Source: Ruegeria sp. TM1040 (GTDB lineage: Bacteria > Pseudomonadota > Alphaproteobacteria > Rhodobacterales > Rhodobacteraceae). From it: a DNA stretch of 64,000 nucleotides. The stretch lies in contig NC_008044.1 of NCBI RefSeq assembly GCF_000014065.1, positions 1,821,501 through 1,885,500 on the forward strand, in the 5' to 3' direction. Below, one piece after another: positions 1 through 8,996 of this stretch; the first letter of the stretch is position 1, and every line of letters starts with the position of its first letter. The position numbers were made by a program, and so were the translations under genes. The notes below the pieces were generated by a model. It was not told where the DNA came from and ran no database searches. It saw only the letters and a program-made list of their open reading frames with translations.

Positions 1-6
1 GCCTAA
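1..6 (+). CDS. possible 3' end of a bufferin precursor gene (bufA-type), partial
   Basis: The window opens with an alanine codon followed by TAA. In bufferin operons a short Cys-containing DUF2282 precursor gene directly precedes bufB, so these six bases could be its end. This is inference from context only; too little sequence is present to identify the gene or even confirm the frame. Confidence 0.25.
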   Translation, partial: A

Positions 7-23
7 GCCATCACAGACTCCTT

Positions 24-49
24 GGCAGGGGCGCTGCGGCGCCCTTGCC
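24..49 (+). promoter_or_regulatory. GC-rich hairpin upstream of bufB
   Basis: An 11-base arm (24-34) pairs with 39-49 across a 4-base loop, with one G-T pair. There is no T tract, so it is not a classical terminator. Between a highly expressed precursor gene and its modifying-enzyme gene, such a hairpin could stabilise the upstream message or reduce read-through; that role is inferred. Confidence 0.5.
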
Positions 50-130
50 TGTTGCCGATGCGCCGCAACGAGACGCGGCCTCTCCTACACCTTACCGCTC
101 TTCGTTTTTACGATCCCCACGAGGTCCGCT

Positions 131-982
131 ATGACCGATTTTTCCCAGCTGCCGAACGCCGCAGGTGTTGGCTATAAGCCTCAGCATTTCCAGAATATTA
201 TTGATGGCTCCGGGGCGGTGGACTGGCTTGAGATCCACGCCGAGAACTACATGGGCGACGGCGGTCGCCCGCTGGCGCAGCTGCGTCATCTCGCCGAGCG
301 TTTCCCGATCTCCGTGCACGGTGTTGGGCTTTCCATTGGCGGCGAAGGACCGCTTGATCCGGAACACCTTGCGCGGCTCAAACATCTCGTGGACTGGCTG
401 AAGCCCGCGAGCTTCTCCGAACATCTGGCGTGGTCCACCCACGACACGCATTTCTACAACGATCTGCTGCCCCTGCCCTACACGGATGCCACGCTTGCGC
501 GGATCTGCGATCACATCGACATGGTGCAGACCCTGCTGGGGCGGCGTATGCTGCTGGAGAACCCCTCAAGCTATCTCGCCTTTGCCGAGAGCACATGGGA
601 AGAGCCGGCCTTTTTGCACGAGATCGCCAAACGCACGGGCTGCGGGCTTTTGCTGGACGTGAACAACGTGTTTGTCTCCGCCACCAATCTTGGCTATCGC
701 CCGCAGGACTATATTGATGCCTACCCGCTTGATCTGGTGGGAGAAATCCATCTTGGCGGGCATGATGAAGACGAGGATGACCACGGTCGCCCGCTCCTTA
801 TCGACAGTCATGGCGCCGAAGTTGTCGACCCGGTTTGGTCCCTTTTGTCCTATACCCTCACCCGATCTGGCCCAAAGCCCACGCTGGTGGAATGGGACAC
901 GGATGTCCCCGAATGGTCGGTGCTCGAAGCCGAAGCAGCCCGCGCAGCGAACGCGCTGCGGACGGCGAAAGTGGCCGCCTGA
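131..982 (+). CDS. bufB: BufB-type multinuclear non-heme iron oxygenase (MNIO, DUF692)
   Basis: 283 aa, usual length for DUF692/MNIO proteins, which fold as a TIM-like barrel and use two or three iron atoms to modify Cys residues of a peptide substrate. Likely metal ligands and conserved residues are visible: E34, H36 and E38 in the LEIHAEN segment, H63 in SVHG, E97-H98 in FSEHLAW, the LLLDVNN segment, EIHLGGH and the late VEWDTD. In bufferin systems the enzyme turns precursor Cys into copper-binding thiooxazoles in the cytoplasm before export. The next gene overlaps by one base (TGATG), so coupled translation with BufC is likely. Family assignment is firm; the copper role rests on family knowledge and synteny. 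Confidence 0.88.
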   Translation: MTDFSQLPNAAGVGYKPQHFQNIIDGSGAVDWLEIHAENYMGDGGRPLAQLRHLAERFPISVHGVGLSIGGEGPLDPEHLARLKHLVDWLKPASFSEHLAWSTHDTHFYNDLLPLPYTDATLARICDHIDMVQTLLGRRMLLENPSSYLAFAESTWEEPAFLHEIAKRTGCGLLLDVNNVFVSATNLGYRPQDYIDAYPLDLVGEIHLGGHDEDEDDHGRPLLIDSHGAEVVDPVWSLLSYTLTRSGPKPTLVEWDTDVPEWSVLEAEAARAANALRTAKVAA

Positions 983-1728
983 TGACACGCGAAGCGGAGT
1001 TCACCACGGCAATCCTCGACGCCCGTCTACCGGTACCGGACGGGTTGTTGGACGGTGCAGCGCGGCCCGCCGGGCGCCGCTTCAGCGTCTATCGCAACAA
1101 TGTGGCCGTCTCCCTGACAGAGGCGCTGCATCAGGGATTTCCGGTCATCGCAAAGCTCCTCGGCAAGGAGAACATGGATGGATTGGCCGCACTTTTCCTG
1201 CGCGCCCACCCCCCCTCAAGCCCGCTGATGATGCACTATGGCGCTGAATTTCCGTGCTTTATCGAGGGCATGCCGCAGCTTTCGCATTTGGGGTATCTGG
1301 GGGATGTGGCCCGGCTGGAGTTGGCTCTGCGCCAGAGCTACCACGCCGCTGATGCCGCGCCGCTTGATCCAGCAAGGCTGGCCGCGCTCTCGTCCGAGGC
1401 TCTGATGCAAAGCCGGCTGACATTTGCTCCGGCAATGACAGTGCTGCGCTCGTCTTGGCCAATCCACGCGATCTGGCGGTACAACACCGAGGATAGCGCC
1501 CCAAAGCCGCAACCGCAGGCCGAGGATGTTTTGATTACCCGACCGGATTTTGACCCCATCGCCCAGCCGCTCCCCAAGGGCGGCGCTGTTTGGATTTCAG
1601 CCCTTCAGGCCGGCGAGACCCTCGGGGACGCCACCGAAGCCGCAACACATGATTTTCCCGAATTTGACCTCAGCGTCCCCCTGACGCTTTTGATCGAGGG
1701 CTTGGCCCTCACAGACCTCTCGCAATAG
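982..1728 (+). CDS. bufC: BufC-type partner protein (DUF2063, putative DNA-binding fold)
   Basis: 248 aa from the ATG that overlaps the bufB stop. The N-terminal part (about residues 1-90) carries the DUF2063 signature, including the RFSVYRNNV segment and the A-hydrophobic helix that follows. In MNIO systems this protein is a partner of the BufB enzyme and helps recognise the precursor peptide, despite the historical name of DNA-binding domain. An upstream in-frame extension inside bufB exists but would lie wholly within the bufB reading frame, so the overlapping ATG is preferred. Function by family and operon position. Confidence 0.8.
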   Translation: MTREAEFTTAILDARLPVPDGLLDGAARPAGRRFSVYRNNVAVSLTEALHQGFPVIAKLLGKENMDGLAALFLRAHPPSSPLMMHYGAEFPCFIEGMPQLSHLGYLGDVARLELALRQSYHAADAAPLDPARLAALSSEALMQSRLTFAPAMTVLRSSWPIHAIWRYNTEDSAPKPQPQAEDVLITRPDFDPIAQPLPKGGAVWISALQAGETLGDATEAATHDFPEFDLSVPLTLLIEGLALTDLSQ

Positions 1729-1736
1729 GACTTCCC

Positions 1737-2300
1737 ATGACTGCGTTGATTTCTCTCCATAACGCCGTGTTCAACCTGGTTGAGCGCTTGGGCGACTGGC
1801 TGATGCCGCTATTTGCCCGTTTCACTTTTGCCGCTGTGCTGCTGCTCTATTACTGGAACTCCGGGCTCACCAAGCTGGGCGATGGCCTCTTTGGGCTGTT
1901 TTCGCCCTCGATCGGTGCTTATAGCCAGATCTTTCCCAAACAACTCGAGGCCGTTGGCTACGATGTGTCCCAGTTCGGACTGTTGCAGTGGGTTGTCGTG
2001 ATGGCAGGCACTTACGCCGAATTCCTGCTGCCGCTTCTGATCGTGATTGGCCTGGCCACGCGGATCGCCTCGCTTGGCATGATCGGCTTTGTGGTGGTGC
2101 AGTCGCTCACGGATGTCTACGGGCATGGTGCAACGGATACCAAAACGCTGGGCGCCTGGTTTGATCGCTTCTCCGACAGTGTCATCATGGACCAACGTCT
2201 GCTGTGGGTCTTTGTGCTCAGCTATCTGGTGGTGAAAGGCGCAGGTGCGCTCTCTGTGGATGCGGTGCTGCGCGCCCGCCATCATCACGCTCAGGACTGA
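1737..2300 (+). CDS. DoxX-family integral membrane protein of the bufferin operon
   Basis: 187 aa with about four hydrophobic segments (around residues 22-42, 82-105, 108-128 and 148-168), typical of the DoxX family. It starts eight bases after bufC, so it belongs to the same transcript. Bufferin operons commonly end with a DoxX-like gene (called bufD in some systems), whose role is unknown but probably linked to the membrane side of metal stress. No catalytic motif is evident. Confidence 0.75.
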   Translation: MTALISLHNAVFNLVERLGDWLMPLFARFTFAAVLLLYYWNSGLTKLGDGLFGLFSPSIGAYSQIFPKQLEAVGYDVSQFGLLQWVVVMAGTYAEFLLPLLIVIGLATRIASLGMIGFVVVQSLTDVYGHGATDTKTLGAWFDRFSDSVIMDQRLLWVFVLSYLVVKGAGALSVDAVLRARHHHAQD

Positions 2301-2326
2301 TACAGGTTTCAAATCCCTTCAGATCT

Positions 2327-2362
2327 GCGGCGCCTGTGATTGACCCATAGGCGCCGCTTCGT
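2327..2362. terminator. probable bidirectional terminator between convergent genes
   Basis: Perfect 9-bp arms GCGGCGCCT (2327-2335) and AGGCGCCGC (2349-2357) with a 13-base loop, followed by a weak T-rich stretch. It lies between the DoxX gene and the convergent ArsC-like gene. Confidence 0.6.
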
Positions 2363-2379
2363 TGTCTCAGGTCCGCGTG

Positions 2380-2697
2380 TCAGGTCACACCGAGTGCAGC
2401 CTGCACGTCTTTGGTCCACCCCAGATGGAGCTGCCCCTCTGCCTCGATCAACGGGCGTTTCATCAGACTCGGGTGTTCTGCCAGCAGTTCAAGTGGCGGT
2501 TTTGCCCGATCTTCCTCGCTGAGGCCGCGCCAAGTGGTTGACCGCGTATTGAGCAGTTTGTCTGGAAATTGAGCATAGGCCTGCGCCATGATGTCTGCAG
2601 GCACCCCCTCGGTTCTGACATCCTTAAAGTCGGCATCTGGCAGTGATTTCAGCGCCTTGCGACATGTATCACAGGTTTTCAGACCATAAAGCTTCAC
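2380..2697 (-). CDS. ArsC/Spx-family thioredoxin-fold protein (YffB-like)
   Basis: 105 aa. The start is a GTG with AGGAG eight bases upstream, giving an N-terminus that runs straight into the first beta strand; an in-frame start further upstream at 2730 would add an 11-residue tail unlike the family. Redox motif C-D-T-C lies near residue 9-12, and the late RPLIE segment is the family cis-proline/anion region. The family includes glutathione-dependent arsenate reductases and non-reductase relatives such as YffB and Spx. The C-x-x-C form and lone location do not indicate arsenic resistance, so a thiol-disulfide role is more likely; the substrate is unknown. Confidence 0.75.
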   Translation of the reverse strand: MKLYGLKTCDTCRKALKSLPDADFKDVRTEGVPADIMAQAYAQFPDKLLNTRSTTWRGLSEEDRAKPPLELLAEHPSLMKRPLIEAEGQLHLGWTKDVQAALGVT

Positions 2698-2917
2698 TTC
2701 AGCTTCTCCTTGTGCTCGCAGGTTTCTCACAATTTACGGTAGAGTCTCACCGATTTCCTTTGATTTTTACAAACCGCGTGCCACACTGAAATGGGCCTGC
2801 GGTATCCAAAGGCTTTGATCCACCTGAAGGCGCAGCGTTCATTCGCGCCGCTCAGGCGGTTGGAAGGTACTTTGAGCATGCTCAAAGTGAAGTGCAAGTG
2901 AGAAGGAGACACGGGAC

Positions 2918-3124
2918 ATGCCTACTGGCACCGTGAAATGGTTCAACACCACCAAGGGCTATGGTTTTATTGAACCCGAAGAAGGCGGCAAGGACGTGTT
3001 TGTCCATATCTCCGCCGTTGAACGCTCCGGCCTGACCGGTTTGGCGGACAATCAGAAAGTGGGATATGAGCTGACCGAAGGCCGGGACGGCCGACAAATG
3101 GCCGGCGACATTCGCCCACTCTAA
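2918..3124 (+). CDS. cold-shock domain protein
   Basis: 68 aa, the standard size of a single cold-shock domain (five-stranded OB fold). RNP1-like KGYGFI and RNP2-like DVFVHIS motifs are present. An AAGGAG site lies about ten bases before the ATG. Such proteins bind single-stranded RNA/DNA and melt RNA structure. The gene has about 190 untranslated bases upstream, which may carry a regulated leader. A paralog lies at 23756-23962. Whether it is cold-induced cannot be told from sequence. Confidence 0.92.
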   Translation: MPTGTVKWFNTTKGYGFIEPEEGGKDVFVHISAVERSGLTGLADNQKVGYELTEGRDGRQMAGDIRPL

Positions 3125-3208
3125 AGGCCCTTTCCCAAAAAACTCCACTGCGTCCAGGCCATGTTGTGTGGTTTGGGCGCGGTCGTTTCCATGCACCTCT
3201 GCTGCAGA

Positions 3209-3700
3209 TTATCCCTGTGCGCGAGGCAATCTCAGATATTCGGTCAAGACACAGGCCGGGTCCTCTGCACGAAGAGGCAGCGTCGCGTTGACACGCCACT
3301 CCTCCGGAGGAAACTCCGGGAAAAACGCGTCGGCATCATCTATTTCAAGGTCCACTTCGGTAATCATCAAGCGATCAGCTCGTGCCAGCATGCCCTTGTA
3401 GATCCCGGCCCCGCCGATACCATAGAGGCGGGCGTAGCCTTCGCTTCGGGCCAGATCGATTGCCTCATCAAGACTGGCCACCACGGTGTCCGCCGCATCC
3501 GGGTTTGAGGACACGACGATATTGAACCTGTTTTTCAATGGCTTGAATGGCAAACTGTCCCAGGTGTTGCGGCCCATGATGATCGCACCTCCCAGCGTTT
3601 CCCGCTGAAACGCCTTCAGATCCTCGGGCGCGTGCCAAGGGATGTCGTTGTCTTTGCCAATGGCACCGTTTCGCGCCCGCGCGACGATAAGCGTGATCAT
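3209..3700 (-). CDS. folA: dihydrofolate reductase
   Basis: 163 aa, normal for bacterial DHFR. The N-terminal strand ITLIVA, the Met20-loop-like GAIGKDNDIPWH, the acidic substrate residue in PEDLKAF (near residue 27) and the NADPH-binding GGAGIY segment are all visible. It reduces dihydrofolate to tetrahydrofolate with NADPH, regenerating the folate oxidised by thymidylate synthase, whose gene lies immediately upstream on the same strand (27-base gap). Confidence 0.95.
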   Translation of the reverse strand: MITLIVARARNGAIGKDNDIPWHAPEDLKAFQRETLGGAIIMGRNTWDSLPFKPLKNRFNIVVSSNPDAADTVVASLDEAIDLARSEGYARLYGIGGAGIYKGMLARADRLMITEVDLEIDDADAFFPEFPPEEWRVNATLPLRAEDPACVLTEYLRLPRAQG

Positions 3701-3727
3701 GGGGAATCCTGCCTGAACTGAGAGGTC

Positions 3728-4561
3728 TTAGACCGCGACCGGGGCCTTGATGACGGGGTCGGGATCATAGCCGAGGATTTCAAAATCCTCGTATTTGAAA
3801 TCAAAAATAGAAGACACATCGCGCGCAATGCGCAGCTGCGGCAGGGACTTGGGGCTGCGCGAGAGCTGCAGTTTCACCTGTTCCATGTGGTTGGAATAGA
3901 TATGCGCGTCCCCCATCGTATGCACAAAACTGCCCACCTCATAGCCGGTCACATGGGCGAGCATGTGCAACAACAAAGCATATGAAGCGATATTGAACGG
4001 CACACCGAGGAACATATCCGCAGAGCGCTGGTAGAGCTGCAGGTGCATCTTGCCGCCCAGGATGCGCAGTTGCCACAGGCTGTGACAGGGCGGCAGCGCC
4101 ATATCCGGCACATCGCCGGGGTTCCATGCGGTGACGATCAGACGGCGGCTGTCGGGGCTCTTGCGGATCATATCCAGCAGCTCGCTGATCTGATCCACCG
4201 TGCCTGCCCGATAGAGTGGCTCATCTCCAAGCGTGCCCTCGGCGAGCTCTAGTCGTGGAAACTTGCGCCACTGGTAGCCATAGACCGGACCAAGATCGCC
4301 GTTTTCATCCGCCCATTCGTCCCAGATCGAAACACCGTTCTCTTTGAGATATCTTATGTTTGTATCCCCGGACAGGAACCACAACAGCTCATGTATGATC
4401 GAGCGCAGATGCAGCTTTTTGGTCGTCACCAAAGGGAACCCTTCGGCCAGATCATAACGTTGCTGCATTCCAAAACACGACAGAGTGCCGGTGCCGGTAC
4501 GATCCGTCGTCTCGACCCCGTGATCAAGAATATGCTGCAAAGCGTCATGATACTGCTGCAT
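3728..4561 (-). CDS. thyA: thymidylate synthase
   Basis: 277 aa. The ATG at 4561 is preceded by AGGAGG, and the protein from there starts like other ThyA proteins; an in-frame start 14 codons upstream lacks support. Catalytic Cys159 sits in LPPCHSLWQ, with the RTGTGT phosphate-binding loop near residue 21 and the late nucleotide-binding D-x-H-IYSNH segment. It methylates dUMP to dTMP using methylene-tetrahydrofolate. The enzyme is about a dozen residues longer than the E. coli form through small insertions. Cotranscribed with folA. Confidence 0.95.
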   Translation of the reverse strand: MQQYHDALQHILDHGVETTDRTGTGTLSCFGMQQRYDLAEGFPLVTTKKLHLRSIIHELLWFLSGDTNIRYLKENGVSIWDEWADENGDLGPVYGYQWRKFPRLELAEGTLGDEPLYRAGTVDQISELLDMIRKSPDSRRLIVTAWNPGDVPDMALPPCHSLWQLRILGGKMHLQLYQRSADMFLGVPFNIASYALLLHMLAHVTGYEVGSFVHTMGDAHIYSNHMEQVKLQLSRSPKSLPQLRIARDVSSIFDFKYEDFEILGYDPDPVIKAPVAV

Positions 4562-4698
4562 CGTGCGAGCCTCCTGTCTGCCCTCCGGTGATAGCCCGAG
4601 CATCGCAGAGTTCCAAGCGGTTTACGCGCGCTCTCGACATTCTGGACGCGCGGCTTAGGTTGGGCGTTGAATTCGCACAAATGCAAGGGGATGCCTTC

Positions 4699-5127
4699 AT
4701 GCCACTCAAGTATCTGCATACAATGGTCCGGGTCAAAGACCTGGAGAAATCCATGGCGTTCTATGCGCTGCTCGGCCTCAAAGAAACCCGCCGCTACGAC
4801 AGCGAGGCAGGACGGTTTTCGCTGATCTTCATGGCCCCTCCCGGCCAGGAGGAGGCTCCGGTCGAGCTCACCTGGAACTGGGATGGCGACGACGAACTGC
4901 CGTCTGACAGCCGCCACTTTGGCCACCTCGCTTATGAAGTCGACAATATCTACGAGACCTGCCAGCACCTCATGGACAACGGTGTTGTCATTAACCGTCC
5001 GCCCCGCGATGGGCGGATGGCGTTTGTGCGCTCACCCGACAATATCTCGATCGAATTGCTGCAGGCGGGGGATGCACTTCCACCGGCAGAGCCTTGGTCC
5101 AGCATGGAAAACACCGGTCACTGGTGA
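4699..5127 (+). CDS. gloA: lactoylglutathione lyase (glyoxalase I)
   Basis: 142 aa from the ATG behind an AAGGGG site. All four metal ligands of the GloA type can be placed: H7, E56, H76 and E119, with the paired beta-alpha-beta-beta-beta modules of the vicinal oxygen chelate fold. It isomerises the methylglyoxal-glutathione hemithioacetal to S-lactoylglutathione in the cytoplasm. Divergent from thyA; the 137-base gap holds both promoters. An upstream in-frame start at 4588 overlaps the thyA promoter region and is not favoured. Confidence 0.92.
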   Translation: MPLKYLHTMVRVKDLEKSMAFYALLGLKETRRYDSEAGRFSLIFMAPPGQEEAPVELTWNWDGDDELPSDSRHFGHLAYEVDNIYETCQHLMDNGVVINRPPRDGRMAFVRSPDNISIELLQAGDALPPAEPWSSMENTGHW

Positions 5128-5187
5128 TCCGATGCGCGCCGTGTGTGAGGGGGCACGCTGCCGCGTCCCCCGTGGCGCCTTCTAACG

Positions 5188-5220
5188 TGGCCCGGTCTAA
5201 ACTGGCCCGGTCTAAACTGG
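5188..5220. repeat. two tandem copies of a 15-bp unit
   Basis: The unit TGGCCCGGTCTAAAC occurs at 5188-5202 and again at 5203-5217, and TGG begins a third at 5218. Likely replication slippage downstream of gloA; no function is evident. Confidence 0.8.
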
Positions 5221-5243
5221 AAAGTCGCTGGGCGACTGAACTT

Positions 5244-5287
5244 AAAAAAAAGCAGCCCGGATCTGGAAGGCTCCAGTCCGGGCTGTT
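5244..5287 (-). terminator. strong rho-independent terminator on the minus strand
   Basis: Arms AGCCCGGA (5254-5261) and TCCGGGCT (5277-5284) enclose an inner CTGGA/TCCAG helix; on the minus strand the stem runs into nine T residues. It is about 410 bases beyond the stop of the nearest minus-strand gene (5697), so it ends either a long 3' untranslated region or an independent RNA. Confidence 0.85.
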
Positions 5288-5560
5288 TGGCAGCAAACGC
5301 TGATCGGGACGGATGATCACGGGCACCATTCGCCCTCACCCATCAAACTGCGCCCATATCACTGGGCGCTTGCGTTCTCGGTAACCGCATCGCAAAACTG
5401 GTCGGGTGTCCCATGGGGTCACCGTCGCAGCGTACCCGAAACAATGGGTAGCAACGTGTTACGCTTCTCAACTGACAGATTGCCGATTTCTCCGGCTTCG
5501 GCAGTACCTGGTTGCTCCTGCAACCGCCCCCAGCGCCCCACTCTGACCATAGATCGGTCG
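5285..5560 (-). ncRNA. candidate structured RNA upstream of the terminator
   Basis: On the minus strand a series of stable hairpins leads into the terminator at 5244-5284. I checked by eye for hallmarks of RNase P RNA, tmRNA, SRP RNA and 6S RNA and did not find them convincingly. No clear promoter was found, so the 5' end is a guess. Offered only as a candidate. Confidence 0.3.
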
Positions 5561-5696
5561 ATGGCTTGACAGGGTTGACAGACGTGTTTCGTGGCGAGGC
5601 CAGATGCGCGGTACGGCGATGCCGAACGTCAGAATCTGGAGCCTGAAAACTGCTGTCTTAAATGTCCCACGAACCTAAAGGCCCGAAAAACGGTTC

Positions 5697-6194
5697 TTAA
5701 TAGATGTAGCGAATCTGGTCGGACCAGTACCGCTCCATGCGTTTGAGGGAGCCAGTGATGTCCTCGATCCCTTCGGCGCTGATCACGCCTTTGGTTTCCA
5801 GACCCTCTGCGTGACGCGAAAACAGCGAGGCAACGATATCGCGAATTTCACGGCCACGGGGAGTAAGACGCACACGCACCGACCTGCGGTCGATCTCGCA
5901 GCGTTGATGGTGCATATAGCCCATCTCCACCAGCTTCTTCAGATTGTAGCTTACGTTGCTGCCCTGATAGTAACCACGGGTTTTGAGTTCCCCGGCAGTC
6001 ACCTCATTGTCGCCAATGTTGAACAGCAACAGAGCCTGCACCGCGTTGATGTCAAGGACACCTACGCGTTCAAACTCATCCTTGATGACATCAAGCAACA
6101 GGCGGTGCAAACGCTCCACCAGTGCCAGGGCATCAAGATAACCAGTCATGAACCCCTTGCGGTCCAGCTGGCTGATTGGTCGTTCCATACTCAT
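5697..6194 (-). CDS. MarR-family winged-helix regulator, LdtR-like
   Basis: 165 aa, start with GGAG seven bases upstream. The central winged helix includes the highly conserved NAVQALLLFNIG, GELKTRGYYQGSNVSYN and RRSVRVRLT segments that mark the alphaproteobacterial LdtR group. In relatives these proteins control cell-envelope genes such as L,D-transpeptidases and respond to osmotic stress. The conserved GSNVSYNLKKLVEMGY stretch is the recognition helix and its neighbour. Targets here are unknown; the long 3' region is described separately. Confidence 0.82.
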   Translation of the reverse strand: MSMERPISQLDRKGFMTGYLDALALVERLHRLLLDVIKDEFERVGVLDINAVQALLLFNIGDNEVTAGELKTRGYYQGSNVSYNLKKLVEMGYMHHQRCEIDRRSVRVRLTPRGREIRDIVASLFSRHAEGLETKGVISAEGIEDITGSLKRMERYWSDQIRYIY

Positions 6195-6273
6195 TCAGCA
6201 TCTCCGAATCGAAATTGCTTCATGACAAATATGGAGGGAATTTCCTGAAAATGCGTTAAACCGGATTTCTCTT

Positions 6274-6552
6274 TTATTTTTGGTATGTTCTAGAGATTTC
6301 ATCGACCAGAGCGTTAAAGCGTTCCGGCGCGGGTGTTTGACCTGTTACCCATTGGTAAAGATCCTGGTCGTTTTCGCGCAGCAACGCGTCATATAGCGCG
6401 AGTTGAGCATCACTCATGGCCGCGAGATTCGCGGCCGCATAGCCGGACAGGAGAATGTCCATTTCCTTGATACCGCGCCGCATCGAGCGCATGGTCAGGC
6501 GCTTGATACGGGTCTCGCGGCTTTCTTCGATGTTGGCCTGCGCTTCGATCAT
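6274..6552 (-). CDS. sdhE: SdhE-type FAD assembly factor
   Basis: 92 aa with the diagnostic RGxxE motif (R26-G27-I28-K29-E30) in the first helix pair. SdhE binds succinate dehydrogenase flavoprotein and promotes covalent FAD attachment. The start ATG overlaps the stop of the XRE gene by four bases, so the two are translationally coupled. No sdh genes are in this window, which is common for this gene. Confidence 0.88.
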   Translation of the reverse strand: MIEAQANIEESRETRIKRLTMRSMRRGIKEMDILLSGYAAANLAAMSDAQLALYDALLRENDQDLYQWVTGQTPAPERFNALVDEISRTYQK

Positions 6553-6950
6553 TCAGCCGCCTCCTGCGTGGCAACAAGACGGCGCAGGCTTTTCTCCAGA
6601 CGTCCGGCGCGTTCGGCCTGCTGACGCAGCTCCTCGCGAAGGCTGCGCAATTCGCGGGCGATAGCGGCCATATCTTCGCCCAGCGTGTCCTCATTGGGCG
6701 CCGAGAGCTCATCGCCTTCGCCGGTCAGCAGCCAGCTCATCGATACATTGAGAATCCCCGAGAGCGTCGAGAGTTTGTTGGCCCGGGGCTCGGACAGATC
6801 CTGCTCCCAACCGATCAGGGTGGATTTTTTCACCCCCATACGGCGTGCCAGCTGGCCTTGTGTCATGCCAGCGCTTTCACGTGCGGCCGCGACGCGATCT
6901 CCAAAAGTTGCGGCATCGGGGCCATACCAGTCGCTCGTCGTGTCGGTCAT
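6549..6950 (-). CDS. XRE-family helix-turn-helix regulator
   Basis: 133 aa. Residues about 15-72 form a Cro/C1-type helix-turn-helix (MTQGQLARRMGVKKSTLIGWEQ). Residues about 88-125 are charged and heptad-like, consistent with a coiled coil for dimerisation. It overlaps sdhE, so it may control that operon. Divergent from the aminotransferase gene with a short shared promoter region. Confidence 0.82.
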   Translation of the reverse strand: MTDTTSDWYGPDAATFGDRVAAARESAGMTQGQLARRMGVKKSTLIGWEQDLSEPRANKLSTLSGILNVSMSWLLTGEGDELSAPNEDTLGEDMAAIARELRSLREELRQQAERAGRLEKSLRRLVATQEAAE

Positions 6951-6977
6951 GCGGTCTCTCCTAAGTGGACGACTTGA

Positions 6978-8237
<1,260 letters not shown>

Positions 8238-8510
8238 TCTCTGAGCGCCACGACACAAAGTCTTGCGCTGCGCTTTGCGCATCGCGGTGGGGCGGCGGCG
8301 GCCGCCGCCCGGCCCAACCGGGCCAATGTGGCGTGCCTCGGCACAGCGCATGTCTGGGCGGGAGTTCTCCTCGGCTTCAATCTGCAGACCGTAAAGGTTA
8401 CAACCTAGCCTCCTGCCTCTCACGTCCTCCCTCCTCGCGCCCGCACCTCCTTGCCAGAGACCACAGGCCTGATAGGTTCGGTGCGATCGCAGATCTGGAT
8501 CAGGAATGTC

Positions 8511-8927
8511 ATGACAACCGCCCTCCCCGAATATTACTTTCGCGTCCGCGAGAACGGCGCCATGGTGTTCCGTCTCGACACGGAGAACCGCAATCGACGC
8601 ATCGAGATGGATCAGATCGCGGTGATCAATCTCAAGAAGGGAGAGATCAAACCGCATGGCGACCGAAGCCTCAGCGCTGAGGATCTCAGCGCAATCGAGG
8701 CCTGGATGGAGGAGCGCAGAACGCTCCTCGCTCAGCGCGAGATGGATGATATTCTACGCGCGGTGGATCACTTGAACCTCACCGCGCAATGGGCGCAGTC
8801 GCGCGCCAGTGACGCACAGTTGGAGAGGGTTACGGATACGCTGTTGATGGCCATGCATGACCTGCGCAGTGTCCTGGTCCGCAAAAAGGCGGATCGTCTG
8901 GCCAAGGCCGAAAAAGCATCTGGCTAG
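8511..8927 (+). CDS. conserved hypothetical protein
   Basis: 138 aa; the ATG has an AGGA site upstream. The N-terminal third (YYFRVRENGAMVFRLDTENRNRRIEMDQIAVINLKKGEI) looks like a small beta sheet, and the rest is helical and charged, ending in a basic tail. No signal peptide, membrane segment or catalytic motif. It resembles short proteins conserved among Rhodobacteraceae, but I cannot name a function. Confidence 0.7.
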   Translation: MTTALPEYYFRVRENGAMVFRLDTENRNRRIEMDQIAVINLKKGEIKPHGDRSLSAEDLSAIEAWMEERRTLLAQREMDDILRAVDHLNLTAQWAQSRASDAQLERVTDTLLMAMHDLRSVLVRKKADRLAKAEKASG

Positions 8928-8996
8928 CACCAAGAGAGAAATCGCCGCGCTGTCCTTGCGGCAATTGTGGTCTCGCCTTTGGGCTCGGTTGCTGGT

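Larger units (their letters stand above)
5128..5696. other. 569-base gap: tandem repeat, hairpins and minus-strand terminator
   Basis: No convincing coding region. It holds a GGGGG/CCCCC hairpin just after gloA (5149-5176), two exact tandem copies of a 15-base unit (5188-5202 and 5203-5217), a strong minus-strand terminator at 5244-5284, and further hairpins at 5351-5369 (GCGCCCA arms) and 5509-5524 (GGTTGC arms). Reading the minus strand, these hairpins lie in series upstream of the terminator, as expected for a long 3' leader or a separate structured RNA. Confidence 0.6.

Noticed and set aside
5565-5595. TTGACA-like promoter on the plus strand in the gap after gloA
   Set aside because: Two TTGACA copies occur, but no fitting -10 element lies 16-18 bases downstream and no plus-strand gene follows.
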